Origin: an uncultured Candidatus Midichloriaceae bacterium
Lineage (GTDB): Bacteria > Pseudomonadota > Alphaproteobacteria > Rickettsiales > Midichloriaceae
Direction of reading: 5' to 3'
Assembly (NCBI GenBank): GCA_905479795.1
Contig: CAJQNX010000009.1
Coordinates: 1-24,724, forward strand
Length of the DNA: 24,724 nucleotides
Part shown: one piece after another, positions 1 to 7,997 of the stretch
Layout: every line of letters begins with the position of its first letter
Numbering within the stretch: position 1 is the first letter of the stretch
Notes under the pieces: model-generated
What the model saw: only the letters and a program-made list of their open reading frames with translations
What the model was told of the DNA's origin: nothing
The model's database searches: none
Position numbers and translations under genes: made by a program

Positions 1-2
1 CG

Positions 3-761
3 AAACTAATTTTAAATTTCAGCTATTGCAATAAGGAGTTTTCTAAAAATCATCATTTACAGTCCCCTGATTTACACACAATTCCCAATAATTCCTCTAT
101 AATCTCAGTTGATGATGTCAGAGATATTAAAAATTGGATAAAACATACTACCATGAACTCAAAATACAAAGTTGTGGTAATAGATGATGTTGATAGAATG
201 AATAAAAATGCAAGTAACGCTTTTTTAAAAATATCGGAGGAACCTATTGGTAATGCGATATTTATATTAAACACCTCTCATGTTAGGTCAATCTCAGATA
301 CCTTAAGTTCAAGATGTATAAAAATTAGATTGAATAAAACTAATTTAGAGGACTTTACAAATATTTTAGGCAAATTATGTTGTTCAAAAATTAAGGTTAG
401 TTTTGATATTATATATGAATTATGTAATGGAGATATTAACCTGGCTACGATACTTATTGAACAAAACCACTTAAATACTCTAATTAAACTTTATGAAGAT
501 AAAGTTTATGATGAAGCTATAGAGCTCATATCTGCACTAAACTTAGAGAGTAATATAGACTTGAGAGTATTTAAATGTTTTACCTCTGCAATAGCATCCA
601 AATTAATAAAAAATAATTTTAGAAAAGTAAAATTGCCCCAAAGAAATGATGAGTTGTTTATAAACTTAGAAAAAGTACAATATCTTATTGCCAATTTGGA
701 AAATTTAAATAAAAAGCACTCTCAACAAATCATAATTAATATATTAAAAAAATGTCTTTAA
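3..761 (+). CDS. holB: DNA polymerase III delta' subunit, 5'-truncated by the window edge
   Basis: This is the clamp-loader delta' subunit, a AAA+ family protein that helps load the sliding clamp at the replication fork. The frame is open from base 3, so the first in-frame ATG (153) is internal and the true start lies outside the window. The visible part carries a Walker-B-like segment VVVIDDVDRMN followed by ASNAFLKISEEP, a sensor-1-like stretch ILNTSH, and the SSRC motif that holds the arginine finger. These are the classic order and spacing of HolB/DnaX proteins. The C-terminal part is helical and little conserved. Its last 10 bases overlap the start of lspA, suggesting translational coupling. 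In many Rickettsiales tmk lies just upstream, which cannot be checked here. Confidence 0.9.
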   Translation, partial: KLILNFSYCNKEFSKNHHLQSPDLHTIPNNSSIISVDDVRDIKNWIKHTTMNSKYKVVVIDDVDRMNKNASNAFLKISEEPIGNAIFILNTSHVRSISDTLSSRCIKIRLNKTNLEDFTNILGKLCCSKIKVSFDIIYELCNGDINLATILIEQNHLNTLIKLYEDKVYDEAIELISALNLESNIDLRVFKCFTSAIASKLIKNNFRKVKLPQRNDELFINLEKVQYLIANLENLNKKHSQQIIINILKKCL

Positions 762-1234
762 AGCTAAAAAAGATTTTTATTATAATTATAGTTTCGCTTG
801 TAATTTTATTGCTTGATCAAGCAAGTAAACAAATAATTTTAGAATTTTTGAATTCTAATAAAATTCACGTGTACAAAATAAATTATTTTTTAAATTTTGT
901 TGAAATCTGGAATAAAGGAATCAGCTTTGGAATTTTCAGTGAATATAATTTATCTCCAATATTATTTATTTGTGTCTCATCCGCTATATTAATTTTGATG
1001 TTGTATTTAATGACCAATATAGGTCCTATCATTCAGGGGATGATTGTAGGTGGAGCAATAGGAAATTTAATTGATAGAATCATATTTGGTCAGGTATTTG
1101 ATTTTATTGATTTTCATATCTTAGGCTGGCATTATCCTGCTTTTAATCTTGCTGATAGCTTTATTGTAATGAGTGTAATCTTAATTTTAATTGCTGAAAT
1201 TAGTAGATGTATAACTAATCGCAAGAAAAAATAA
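752..1234 (+). CDS. lspA: Lipoprotein signal peptidase (signal peptidase II)
   Basis: This inner-membrane aspartyl protease cleaves the signal peptide of diacylglyceryl prolipoproteins. It is 160 aa, the usual family length, with four hydrophobic segments (about residues 8-22, 66-88, 92-108 and 130-152). Family motifs are in order: LDQASKQ near residue 21, NKGISFGIF at 54-62, GAIGNLIDRI with catalytic Asp108, and FNLADSFIV with catalytic Asp135. The ATG start overlaps the end of holB by 10 bp. It is followed by a convergent gene only 12 bp away, and I saw no clear terminator between them. Confidence 0.96.
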   Translation: MSLKLKKIFIIIIVSLVILLLDQASKQIILEFLNSNKIHVYKINYFLNFVEIWNKGISFGIFSEYNLSPILFICVSSAILILMLYLMTNIGPIIQGMIVGGAIGNLIDRIIFGQVFDFIDFHILGWHYPAFNLADSFIVMSVILILIAEISRCITNRKKK

Positions 1235-1246
1235 AGATTAATTTTA

Positions 1247-2041
1247 TTAAAAAGATTTAATTTTAATTTTTAAGGGCATTTCATTTATTACTAAATAAGA
1301 GTTTTGTGGCAATAATTGCCACACCTCAGATTCAATGTTTGAGAGTGCCTCAGATGCTATAATTATTGAGTCATCACGGCCAATATTATAATAAAGTGGA
1401 ATAGCTTCATTGTTTTTTGAAGCAAATCGTGTTGCTATAATACTATTTCCATCGGTAATAATGATATTGAGTTTTGATAAATGAGCTTCATCTTCTTGGT
1501 GTTGATTTTTAGTAATCCAGTTAAATGCCTTCAAAACTGATTGCTCTAAACTTTGCTCTGCATCATTAAATAAAAAATGCATAATTAAGAAGAACAAATG
1601 CTCAGAATCTGTTTGGGCTTTGATTTGATAAAATAATTCCTCACTAAGTACATTAAGTAGCGGACGTCTAATTTTTTCAAAATGACGAATGGTTCCATTG
1701 TGTACAAAAGAATATTTTTTATATGAAAACGGATGACAATTATTGATAGTTACATCTCCAACTGTAGAAGCCCTAACATGGCCTAAAAAACAATTTGATA
1801 GAAGCTTATTGCATAGATGTTTTAGATTGTTATCATTCCATGCAGGTTGAGTTGATTTAAAAATGCCTGGTGTATTATCTATATCTTGGTTATACCAAGA
1901 TATTCCAAAACCATCGGCATTTATACCCTTCTTGCCTAACTTAGTCTCAAGACTTTGCTTGATCAATGAATTTTCTGGCTTCTCTATTAATTCACTTAGT
2001 GAAATACTTGTTTTACCTCTATATCCAATGAGTCTACACAT
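1247..2041 (-). CDS. Class II glutamine amidotransferase (YafJ-like)
   Basis: This is an N-terminal-nucleophile glutamine amidohydrolase of the GATase 2 fold, like E. coli YafJ. Met removal would expose catalytic Cys2 (start MCRLIGYRG), which fixes the start codon. Other family residues are visible: DGFG at 43-46, GHVRAST with Arg90, NCHPF at 101-105 and the HNG turn at 114-116, all part of the glutamine pocket. At 264 aa it is the normal length for stand-alone YafJ-like proteins, with no synthetase domain attached, so the acceptor of the released ammonia is unknown. It starts 17 bp after the RimK-like gene on the same strand and is probably co-transcribed with it. Confidence 0.93.
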   Translation of the reverse strand: MCRLIGYRGKTSISLSELIEKPENSLIKQSLETKLGKKGINADGFGISWYNQDIDNTPGIFKSTQPAWNDNNLKHLCNKLLSNCFLGHVRASTVGDVTINNCHPFSYKKYSFVHNGTIRHFEKIRRPLLNVLSEELFYQIKAQTDSEHLFFLIMHFLFNDAEQSLEQSVLKAFNWITKNQHQEDEAHLSKLNIIITDGNSIIATRFASKNNEAIPLYYNIGRDDSIIIASEALSNIESEVWQLLPQNSYLVINEMPLKIKIKSF

Positions 2042-2058
2042 GATAATTATACCTTTTT

Positions 2059-2961
2059 TTATTTCATACCAATTTTAACTAAAACATACTCCAAAATATC
2101 ATCAGCAATTCGTTGCCCAACAACATTTTCTAATCCATGAAATTGTGGCGATGAATTTGCCTCACAGATTAAATATTTCCCATCTTCTCCAAAAAGTAAA
2201 TCCACTCCCGCAACATCAAGATTTAATAGTCTTGCCGCTTCAGTTGCTATCCATTCAGCTTCAGGGGTTAATTCAAAAGGCTGTACATCTGCACCTATTG
2301 AAAAATTGGCTTTAAATCCTGACTTTGCAATACGTTGCATACACCCAACTACTTTCCCACCAATAACAAATACTCTTAGATCTTTTCCGTAACTAGTTTC
2401 AATAAATTCCTGTATTATAATGTTTGCATTCTCATTATTAGCATATATAAGCTCCATAATATCGGAAAATTTTTCTTCAGATTCACATAAATAGACCCCT
2501 CTACCTTGAGTACCTGTAACATTTTTAATAATTAAAGGAACTCCTATTTCTCTTTTGACTACGGATATATCAACAGGAAATTTGGCAAGCATTGTTTTTG
2601 GTGTTGGTAATCTACTATAGGCTAAAATTTGATGCATTAATAGCTTATCTTTTACATTTTGTATTGCACTGGCTGAATTACAAGAATAAACACCACAATG
2701 TTCTAATTGTCTGATTACTGATAAAGCGTAAAAACTCGTCGAAGAACCCATCCTTGGCAAAATAAAATCTGGTAATAGCGTAGTCTTATCATCAACTAAG
2801 ATGCTATTTCTATCACTTCGTGTTACTACTAATTCAAATTGCTCTGGAGTGAGAATTGATAAATCAATATTTTTTGATCTAGCACTTTCCAATAGCCTTA
2901 AAACACTATAGTCAGTAATTTCATTCTCTTTCTTGTTATAAATAATTAGTCCTCGAGGCAT
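2059..2961 (-). CDS. rimK: RimK-type ATP-grasp ligase (alpha-L-glutamate ligase family)
   Basis: An ATP-grasp ligase. E. coli RimK adds glutamate residues to the C-terminus of ribosomal protein S6, and other members build glutamate-containing small molecules. With the ATG at 2961 the protein is 300 aa, the same as E. coli RimK; an in-frame TTG three codons upstream is less likely. Visible landmarks are the N-terminal domain ending in LPRMGSSTSFYAL (69-80), DKLLMHQ (105-111), the phosphate-binding loop GTQGRGV (150-156), and metal/ATP-binding AGVDLLF and LICEANSSP near the C-terminus (Asp254, Glu267, Asn269). Its neighbour is a glutamine amidotransferase, so a shared glutamate/glutamine-based modification is possible but only inferred. 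The actual acceptor substrate cannot be read from sequence. Confidence 0.88.
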   Translation of the reverse strand: MPRGLIIYNKKENEITDYSVLRLLESARSKNIDLSILTPEQFELVVTRSDRNSILVDDKTTLLPDFILPRMGSSTSFYALSVIRQLEHCGVYSCNSASAIQNVKDKLLMHQILAYSRLPTPKTMLAKFPVDISVVKREIGVPLIIKNVTGTQGRGVYLCESEEKFSDIMELIYANNENANIIIQEFIETSYGKDLRVFVIGGKVVGCMQRIAKSGFKANFSIGADVQPFELTPEAEWIATEAARLLNLDVAGVDLLFGEDGKYLICEANSSPQFHGLENVVGQRIADDILEYVLVKIGMK

Positions 2962-2986
2962 AAATTTCAATAACGTTAAACTACTC

Positions 2987-3105
2987 AGTTATAATTTTTA
3001 ACTCATTTTGTCAATTCATTTTAAAAGGCGAAAGTGCTTGAATTAACAAAAAATCATACATCACATAGATTAAGTAAATATTGAATTATTTTCGATGAAA
3101 AAACC
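2987..3105 (+). repeat. Direct repeat, left copy of the sdhC leader
   Basis: About 118 bp matching 3755-3873 at roughly 90% by eye. A 26-bp block around GTGCTTGAATTAAC and a second block ending TTTTCGATGAAA are nearly identical in both copies. The copy includes an ATG at 3095 where sdhC starts in the other copy. The bases after it still resemble the sdhC start with a small deletion: the encoded PHFT corresponds to PHLT of SdhC. The region occupies the upstream flank of the rimK-like gene and runs into the 3' end of the MFS fragment. Confidence 0.85.
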
Positions 3106-3699
3106 TCATTTCACCACATTAACTTCTAGCAATTTTAAATATAAAGATTGAGGATATGCTGAGAATAAAATTCCTATAGTTCCAGACAAAATTACGTATC
3201 TCTTATTAATTTTACTGGATATATAACCAAACACAAACGTAGATATTGTATAGCTTACAACGGTTAGTAAATTAAATTTTCCAGCTACTTGACTATCATA
3301 ATGAAGAAATTCTATCTTCATTGATTTACCAAATATAAATACAACAAAAAAAGACACCTGTGTTGTTAAAAATATTGTAAATAGTTTGAATAATGAGTAC
3401 TTGTGATTTTTAAACAACTCATGTATCGGATTTTTTAAGAGAATTTTATCCTGTACTGCCTGTAAAAAATCTGTTGTTTCTAACAATGAACGTCTAATAT
3501 ATAAGGCAACCATAGCCCCAAATACGCTAATAAAAAATGGAATTCTCCAAGCGTAGCTGAACACTTCTTCTTTAGTAAAAACTGATTCAATTATATAAAT
3601 TGTTGATGCACTGAGAATTAACCCCATTCCCACTCCAGTAAGGGGTAATGTACCATAAAAAGATCGTTTTTTTACTTCTATTGGAAATGGTAAAATTAC
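3106..3699 (-). pseudogene. Fragment of an MFS transporter (ProP-like), truncated at both ends
   Basis: The frame is open from an in-frame stop at 3700-3702 down to TGA at 3106. A GTG at 3633 could start a 175-aa product, but coding similarity begins earlier (FPIEVKKRSFYGTLPLTG). The central signature WRIPFFIS, then ALYIRRSLLETTDF, is typical of the fourth to sixth helices of ProP/metabolite:H+ symporter MFS proteins. Three to four further hydrophobic segments follow. A full family member is about 420-440 aa, so the first helices and the last few are missing. The fragment lies exactly between two copies of the sdhC leader and ends inside the edge of the left one, so it is probably a rearrangement remnant and not a working transporter. 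Confidence 0.8.
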
Positions 3700-3754
3700 T
3701 TAATAATCTGTGAAAAATGATTGAAAATAGCACTATTAAAAATAGATGTGGTAT

Positions 3755-3873
3755 AGTTATAGCTTTTAACTCATTTTATCAATTCTTTTTAGAGGGCGAA
3801 AGTGCTTGAATTAACAAAAAATAATACTATCATATGAATTAAGTAAAGATTGAATTATTTTCGATGAAAGAAA
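3755..3873 (+). repeat. Direct repeat, right copy (native sdhC leader and start)
   Basis: This is the partner of 2987-3105 and covers the whole sdhC upstream region plus its first codons. Since it is joined to the intact sdhCDA genes it is likely the original copy. The most conserved parts are the putative -35 region and the bases around the start codon; most mismatches lie in the putative -10 region, as expected if only the right copy still drives a gene. Confidence 0.85.
3806..3833 (+). promoter_or_regulatory. Putative sigma70-type promoter of sdhCDA
   Basis: TTGAAT (3806-3811), a 16-bp spacer and TATCAT (3828-3833), about 30 bp before the sdhC ATG. In the left repeat copy the TTGAAT is kept but the -10 position has changed to a sequence unlike TATAAT. 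Prediction by eye only. Confidence 0.45.
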
Positions 3874-4253
3874 CCCGTCCATTATCCCCTCATTTAACCA
3901 TTTATAAGCCACAGATATCCTCGGTTCTATCAATTATGCATAGAATTACAGGCTTTGTTATGTTTTTTGGCTTTCTTATAATTCTTTGGACTACAAATAT
4001 TTATACTTTTAAAAGCAGCACGCTAGAAGACTTTGGAAATATTTTAACCTACATCACAAAAAATAAATTTTTTATGTCGGTTGTAATATTATTCAGTTAT
4101 TGTATTTTTTATCATATGTGCACTGGGATTAGGTATTTGTTTTGGGATGCGGGTAAATTGATGGAAATAAAAATGGTAAATTTAACAGGGTGGTTAGCTA
4201 TCTCTCTATCTATTATTTTTACTGGAGTTTTTTGGTATATAATCATTTTATAA
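3864..4253 (+). CDS. sdhC: Succinate dehydrogenase cytochrome b556 subunit
   Basis: This is the membrane anchor of complex II, binding heme b and quinone together with SdhD. The 129-aa protein has the N-terminal family signature RPLSPHLTIYKPQ, then SSVLSIMHRITG (Ser and Arg near residues 20-27 line the quinone site). It has three hydrophobic segments and His84 in IFYHMCTGIRYL, the expected heme ligand. It is the first gene of sdhCDA, 11 bp before sdhD. The start codon is the ATG shared with the duplicated leader. Confidence 0.95.
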   Translation: MKETRPLSPHLTIYKPQISSVLSIMHRITGFVMFFGFLIILWTTNIYTFKSSTLEDFGNILTYITKNKFFMSVVILFSYCIFYHMCTGIRYLFWDAGKLMEIKMVNLTGWLAISLSIIFTGVFWYIIIL

Positions 4254-4264
4254 TTAACTAAGTT

Positions 4265-4669
4265 ATGAGTTTAAAAAATTTAGCTGGCAAGGTAAAGGGA
4301 CATGGAAGTTCTAAATTTAGTACGTTGCACTTTATTAGGCAAAGATTTACAGCAATCATATTGGTACCACTTTTTATTTGGCTGACATTTTGCATAGTAA
4401 ATCTAATTAAGTCTTCCTCTTCGGAAAATGTGATACTTTTTATTTCTCATCCGATGAATTTCACATTAATTGTGATATTCATTTTATTCTTTTTATATCA
4501 TGGATATTTGGGCATGAATGATATAATGAAAGACTATATAAAGTGCGAAACTTTATATAAATTTTTGAATAAAATCTTACTCGTAATTTGTATCTTAACT
4601 TATTTTGTAAGTATTATTAATTTTATTTTTTATCATTTATTATTTAGATATTTTTCAGGTATGAGCTAA
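4265..4669 (+). CDS. sdhD: Succinate dehydrogenase hydrophobic membrane anchor
   Basis: The second membrane anchor of complex II, 134 aa with three membrane segments. HFIRQRFTAIILVPLFIW at 22-39 is the SdhD quinone-side motif. LYHGYLGMNDIMKDY around 78-92 contains the heme-ligand His79 and the conserved Asp-Tyr pair. It lies between sdhC and sdhA; its stop codon is one base from the sdhA ATG, so it is clearly co-translated. Confidence 0.93.
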   Translation: MSLKNLAGKVKGHGSSKFSTLHFIRQRFTAIILVPLFIWLTFCIVNLIKSSSSENVILFISHPMNFTLIVIFILFFLYHGYLGMNDIMKDYIKCETLYKFLNKILLVICILTYFVSIINFIFYHLLFRYFSGMS

Positions 4670-4670
4670 A

Positions 4671-6467
4671 ATGAAGACAAAATCATATGATATAATTGAA
4701 CACAAATATGACATCATAGTTGTGGGTGCTGGAGGTGCTGGTTTAAGAGCAACTCTTGGCATGGCAGAGAAAAATCTAAAAACAGCATGTATTACAAAAG
4801 TGTTTCCTACAAGAAGTCACACAGTTGCCGCTCAAGGAGGCATTAGCGCCTCATTAGGTAACATGGGGAAAGATGATTGGCGTTGGCACATGTACGACAC
4901 TGTTAAAGGTTCTGATTGGTTGGGTGATCAAGATGCCATTGAGTATATGTGTAAAAATGCTGCAGAATCTATTATTGAACTTGAACACTATGGCGTTCCC
5001 TTTTCTAGAACAAAAGAAGGTAAAATTTATCAGCGACCTTTTGGAGGTATGACAACCGAATATGGCAAAGGAGAGCCTGCTCAAAGAACGTGTGCCGCAG
5101 CTGATAGAACTGGCCATGCTATTCTTCATACTTTATATCAGCAATGTTTAAAGGCAGATGCAGAATTTTTCGTTGAATATTTTACCATTGATTTAATAAA
5201 AAATGATGATGGAGAAGTCATAGGAGTTCTTGCATATTCTCTCGAAGACGGCACAATTCATAAATTTAGTGCAAATTTAGTTGTATTAGCTACTGGTGGT
5301 TACGGTAGAGCTTATTTTTCTGCAACATCAGCGCATACTTGCACAGGAGATGGTGGAGGAATGGCTTTGCGTGCTGGCTTGCCATTGCAAGACATGGAAT
5401 TTGTACAATTTCATCCTACAGGCGTATATGGCGCTGGATGTTTGATAACTGAGGGTGTTAGAGGTGAAGGCGGTTATTTAATTAACAAGGATGGAGAAAG
5501 ATTTATGGAGCGATACGCTCCTTCTGTAAAAGATTTGGCCTCAAGAGATGTTGTAAGTAGGGCTATGACGATGGAAATGCGTGAAGGCAGAGGCTGTGGA
5601 GAAGATGGAGAATACATTCATCTGGTTTTATCACATTTAGATGCTGATATAATTCACAAAAGACTACCTGGCATTTCTGAAACAGCAAAAGTTTTTGCAG
5701 GGGTAGATGTAACTAAGGAGCCAATACCAGTAACACCTACAGTACATTATAACATGGGAGGAATACCAACTAATTTTCATGGAGAGGTTCTAGCCAAAAG
5801 TGGCAAGAACATGAAAATTATCCCTGGTTTAATGTCAATTGGTGAAGCTGCTTGCGTATCGGTTCATGGTGCAAATAGACTGGGTTCGAATTCACTATTA
5901 GATTTAGTTGTATTTGGCAGAGCGGCAGCAATTAAAGCCTCAGAATTAGTAAAGCCTGGATGTGCAAAACCCGATATTCCAAATGAATGTGTTGAGAAAA
6001 TTTTAGATAGATTTAATAAAATTAGATACTCTAAAGGTAAGCTACCTACATCAAAAATAAGATTAAATATGCAAAAAACTATGCAAAAGCATGCTACTGT
6101 ATTCCGTACAGAGGATTCTTTAAAAGAAGGGGTAGATCATATGCTAAAGATCTATAACTCGTTCACAGATATTGGCATTTCTGACAGAAGTATGATTTGG
6201 AATAGTGATTTAGTTGAAGCCTTAGAATTGGATAATCTTAGATCACAGGCACTTACAACTATTTCAGCAGCATATAATAGACAAGAATCAAGAGGTGCGC
6301 ATGCTAGAGAAGATTATCAGGAAAGAGATGATAAAAAATGGATGAAACATACTTTGATTGAATTAAATGAAAAGACAGGTAAAACTAAAATTAATTACAG
6401 AGAAGTATCCAAAAAAACACTAACTGATGAAGTTGAGTTTTTCCCACCGGTGAAAAGGGTCTATTAA
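4671..6467 (+). CDS. sdhA: Succinate dehydrogenase flavoprotein subunit
   Basis: The catalytic subunit of complex II oxidises succinate to fumarate with covalently bound FAD. It is 598 aa, full length. The dinucleotide fold GAGGAG is at 19-24 and the flavinylation site RSHTVAAQGG places the FAD-linked His at residue 50. QFHPTGVYGAG and HGANRLGSNSLLDLVVFGR are substrate and FAD-binding signatures, and the C-terminus ends ...FFPPVKRVY as in alphaproteobacterial SdhA. The iron-sulfur subunit gene sdhB does not follow; the next gene is convergent. In Rickettsia sdhB is also located away from sdhCDA, so this fits the order. Confidence 0.98.
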   Translation: MKTKSYDIIEHKYDIIVVGAGGAGLRATLGMAEKNLKTACITKVFPTRSHTVAAQGGISASLGNMGKDDWRWHMYDTVKGSDWLGDQDAIEYMCKNAAESIIELEHYGVPFSRTKEGKIYQRPFGGMTTEYGKGEPAQRTCAAADRTGHAILHTLYQQCLKADAEFFVEYFTIDLIKNDDGEVIGVLAYSLEDGTIHKFSANLVVLATGGYGRAYFSATSAHTCTGDGGGMALRAGLPLQDMEFVQFHPTGVYGAGCLITEGVRGEGGYLINKDGERFMERYAPSVKDLASRDVVSRAMTMEMREGRGCGEDGEYIHLVLSHLDADIIHKRLPGISETAKVFAGVDVTKEPIPVTPTVHYNMGGIPTNFHGEVLAKSGKNMKIIPGLMSIGEAACVSVHGANRLGSNSLLDLVVFGRAAAIKASELVKPGCAKPDIPNECVEKILDRFNKIRYSKGKLPTSKIRLNMQKTMQKHATVFRTEDSLKEGVDHMLKIYNSFTDIGISDRSMIWNSDLVEALELDNLRSQALTTISAAYNRQESRGAHAREDYQERDDKKWMKHTLIELNEKTGKTKINYREVSKKTLTDEVEFFPPVKRVY

Positions 6468-6486
6468 TTATACCATCTACGCAAAA

Positions 6487-6502
6487 AGCATAGATATATG
6501 CT
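6487..6502 (-). terminator. Hairpin with T-run, likely terminator of the small minus-strand gene
   Basis: Read on the minus strand, AGCATA - TATC - TATGCT is followed at once by five Ts. It lies 17 bp after the stop of the 6519-6977 gene, between it and the convergent sdhA. In the plus direction the hairpin lacks a T-run, so it should work mainly in one direction. Confidence 0.5.
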
Positions 6503-6518
6503 AAAATTCCGTCATTTA

Positions 6519-6977
6519 TTACATGGCTTTATTTAGTTCTTCCTCTAATAAAATCATGCCTTGGATAAATTTTTCTTTCTGATTATCATAATTTTTACTT
6601 AGAGTAAGAAATTTTGGAAACTCACTATGTATACATACACTCATAACAATTCTATGAGCATAAATTTCTTTTAATTGTTGCAGCACCTCATAATATTTCT
6701 TTTCTAACTTTTGCAAAAAAACTTCATCATAATTTTTACTTTTAAAAAATTTTAATTTAATTGATTTAGATTGAATTGTAGGAGCTCCAAAAATAACTGT
6801 ATAAAACCACCTTAATTTAATACCACTCCTATGTTGATCACTATCAATAATATTTTTTTTCAAACAAATATCTAAAGACTCAATTGTTAAATTCATTTGA
6901 CGTTTTACCTGTAACTCAGGTGTACATTTATTAATTAGGTATATTGAATTTTTAGGCCTTCCTCGTTTTTTCCACAT
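6519..6977 (-). CDS. Unrecognised 152-aa protein with N-terminal RGRPK motif
   Basis: I cannot assign a function. The protein begins MWKKRGRPK; RGRP is the core of AT-hook minor-groove DNA-binding motifs. The rest is rich in Lys and predicted helices, including LEKKYYEVLQQLKEIYAHR (about residues 88-107), which could form a coiled coil. HRSGIKLRWFYTVIFGAP in the middle looks like a conserved core. There is no signal peptide or membrane segment, so a cytoplasmic DNA- or RNA-associated protein is plausible. It has its own apparent terminator and no operon partner. Its codon use is as AT-rich as its neighbours and the frame is intact, unlike the decayed region beside it. Confidence 0.7.
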   Translation of the reverse strand: MWKKRGRPKNSIYLINKCTPELQVKRQMNLTIESLDICLKKNIIDSDQHRSGIKLRWFYTVIFGAPTIQSKSIKLKFFKSKNYDEVFLQKLEKKYYEVLQQLKEIYAHRIVMSVCIHSEFPKFLTLSKNYDNQKEKFIQGMILLEEELNKAM

Positions 6978-7146
6978 ATAATCAATTATTAAAATTTTTA
7001 TTAAAAATAATGATAAAATCAGACAATGGGAAGTATGAGGTGAATTTAAAAAGTTAGATAAAATATTTAGGGAAGAAAATAATTAGCACTTCTAAAAAAA
7101 GCTTATAAGAAAAAGAAGCGTATGCACCTAGTTGGAAATATAAACC
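6978..7146. other. Non-coding stretch, no recognisable feature
   Basis: AT-rich sequence between the RGRPK protein gene and the mrp remains. I see stop codons in every frame and no RNA gene signature. It may hold the decayed 3' part of mrp, but I could not align it by eye. Confidence 0.4.
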
Positions 7147-7515
7147 TTACCATAAAGTGTATTTATTTTTAAATAACCGATGAATTGCTTTTGTAGGCAT
7201 TGGCCCTCTCCATATCAGTCAAGCTTTCTGGAAGCAAAAAATCCATGGACATTAATTTTATATTTTATTCTTCATGAGGTTGTATGAAGCCCTCTTTTAT
7301 TTCAGGCTTATGGCTAATATTGAAAATTCTAGGGATTGATGGTCCATAAACATCTGATCTAGTAAAGCAACTTTGCATCCTAATCCTGCCAAATAAATTG
7401 CTATATTTGATACAATAGTTGATTTTTCAACACTTCCTTTTCCAGAAGCAATAAGTATAATATTATTGATATTATCTAATTTAGTTTTTTCTTTTGGAGC
7501 ACAGATCTTAAACAT
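7147..7515 (-). pseudogene. mrp: Remnant of mrp (Mrp/ApbC P-loop ATPase)
   Basis: Mrp proteins are ATPases involved in iron-sulfur cluster delivery. Three pieces in shifted frames match the family in order. The first is NIILIASGKGSVEKST (7515 downwards), where the deviant Walker A should read GKGGVGKST. Near position 7355 the frame changes to VYGPSIPRIFNISHKPEIK, then a stop at 7265-7267, then NIKLMSMDFLLPES. Near 7210 it changes again to WRGPMPTKAIHRLF, ending at TAA 7147-7149. The catalytic loop is damaged, there are two frameshifts and a stop, and the second half of the protein is missing. It cannot be functional. A working copy, if any, must be elsewhere. Confidence 0.82.
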
Positions 7516-7577
7516 AAAGACGTAGTCGTAGCCCCCTTTGATTCCAGGATCAATATTTTTTAAAAAATTACATTGTT

Positions 7578-7995
7578 TTATGTGAGTATAAAATACATCT
7601 TTGATAATTTTTTATCTAAAGTTAAGATTTTTGCTGTGTCTTTATTTACTTCAGAAGGTTCTACCTCATTTTTATAAGCTTTTACGAGTATTTCCGTCGT
7701 AATGATCGAATAAATACACAACGTTATGGTTTTGATCACCATCAATAAGTCTAAACATAAATAATTCATAACCTAGAATTCTATCAGTAGTAGTGATATC
7801 TATGTAATTTTTATCTACTGCACCTTGACTTTCAACTCCATCGTTTTGCTTCAAAAAGTAATTTTCATTCCTATATGATAAACTTCCATATCCTAAATAT
7901 GTTTATTAACTTCTCTATATATCATACCTTTTATAAGGTCTAAAGACTTTTTAAATTCTTTTGTTTTCTTGTTAAAGTCATTAATGTATTTTAAT
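7578..7995 (-). pseudogene. Broken coding remnant of unknown identity
   Basis: Three adjoining open stretches on the minus strand look like parts of one former gene of about 130-140 codons. They are YELKYINDFNKKTKEF... (7995 to about 7890), then in another frame GYGSLSYRNENYF through DRILGYELFMFRLIDGDQ to HYDGNTRKSL (about 7885-7675), then KAYKNEVEPSEVNKDTAK to the stop at 7578. The middle piece reads like real protein, but I do not recognise the family. It lies between the mrp and fabD remnants, in the same decaying block. Alternatively the three pieces belong to different genes. Confidence 0.4.
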
Positions 7996-7997
7996 TC

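Noticed and set aside
2987..3873. Insertion sequence with target-site duplication
   Set aside because: The direct repeats are about 118 bp, far too long for a target duplication, and no transposase or terminal inverted repeats were seen.
4854..5129. Minus-strand open frame of 91 codons
   Set aside because: Fully inside the strongly supported sdhA gene; no motif of its own.
7021..7080. Transposase-like reading SDNGKYEV on the plus strand
   Set aside because: Too short, soon followed by stops, and without the further residues of a DDE transposase.
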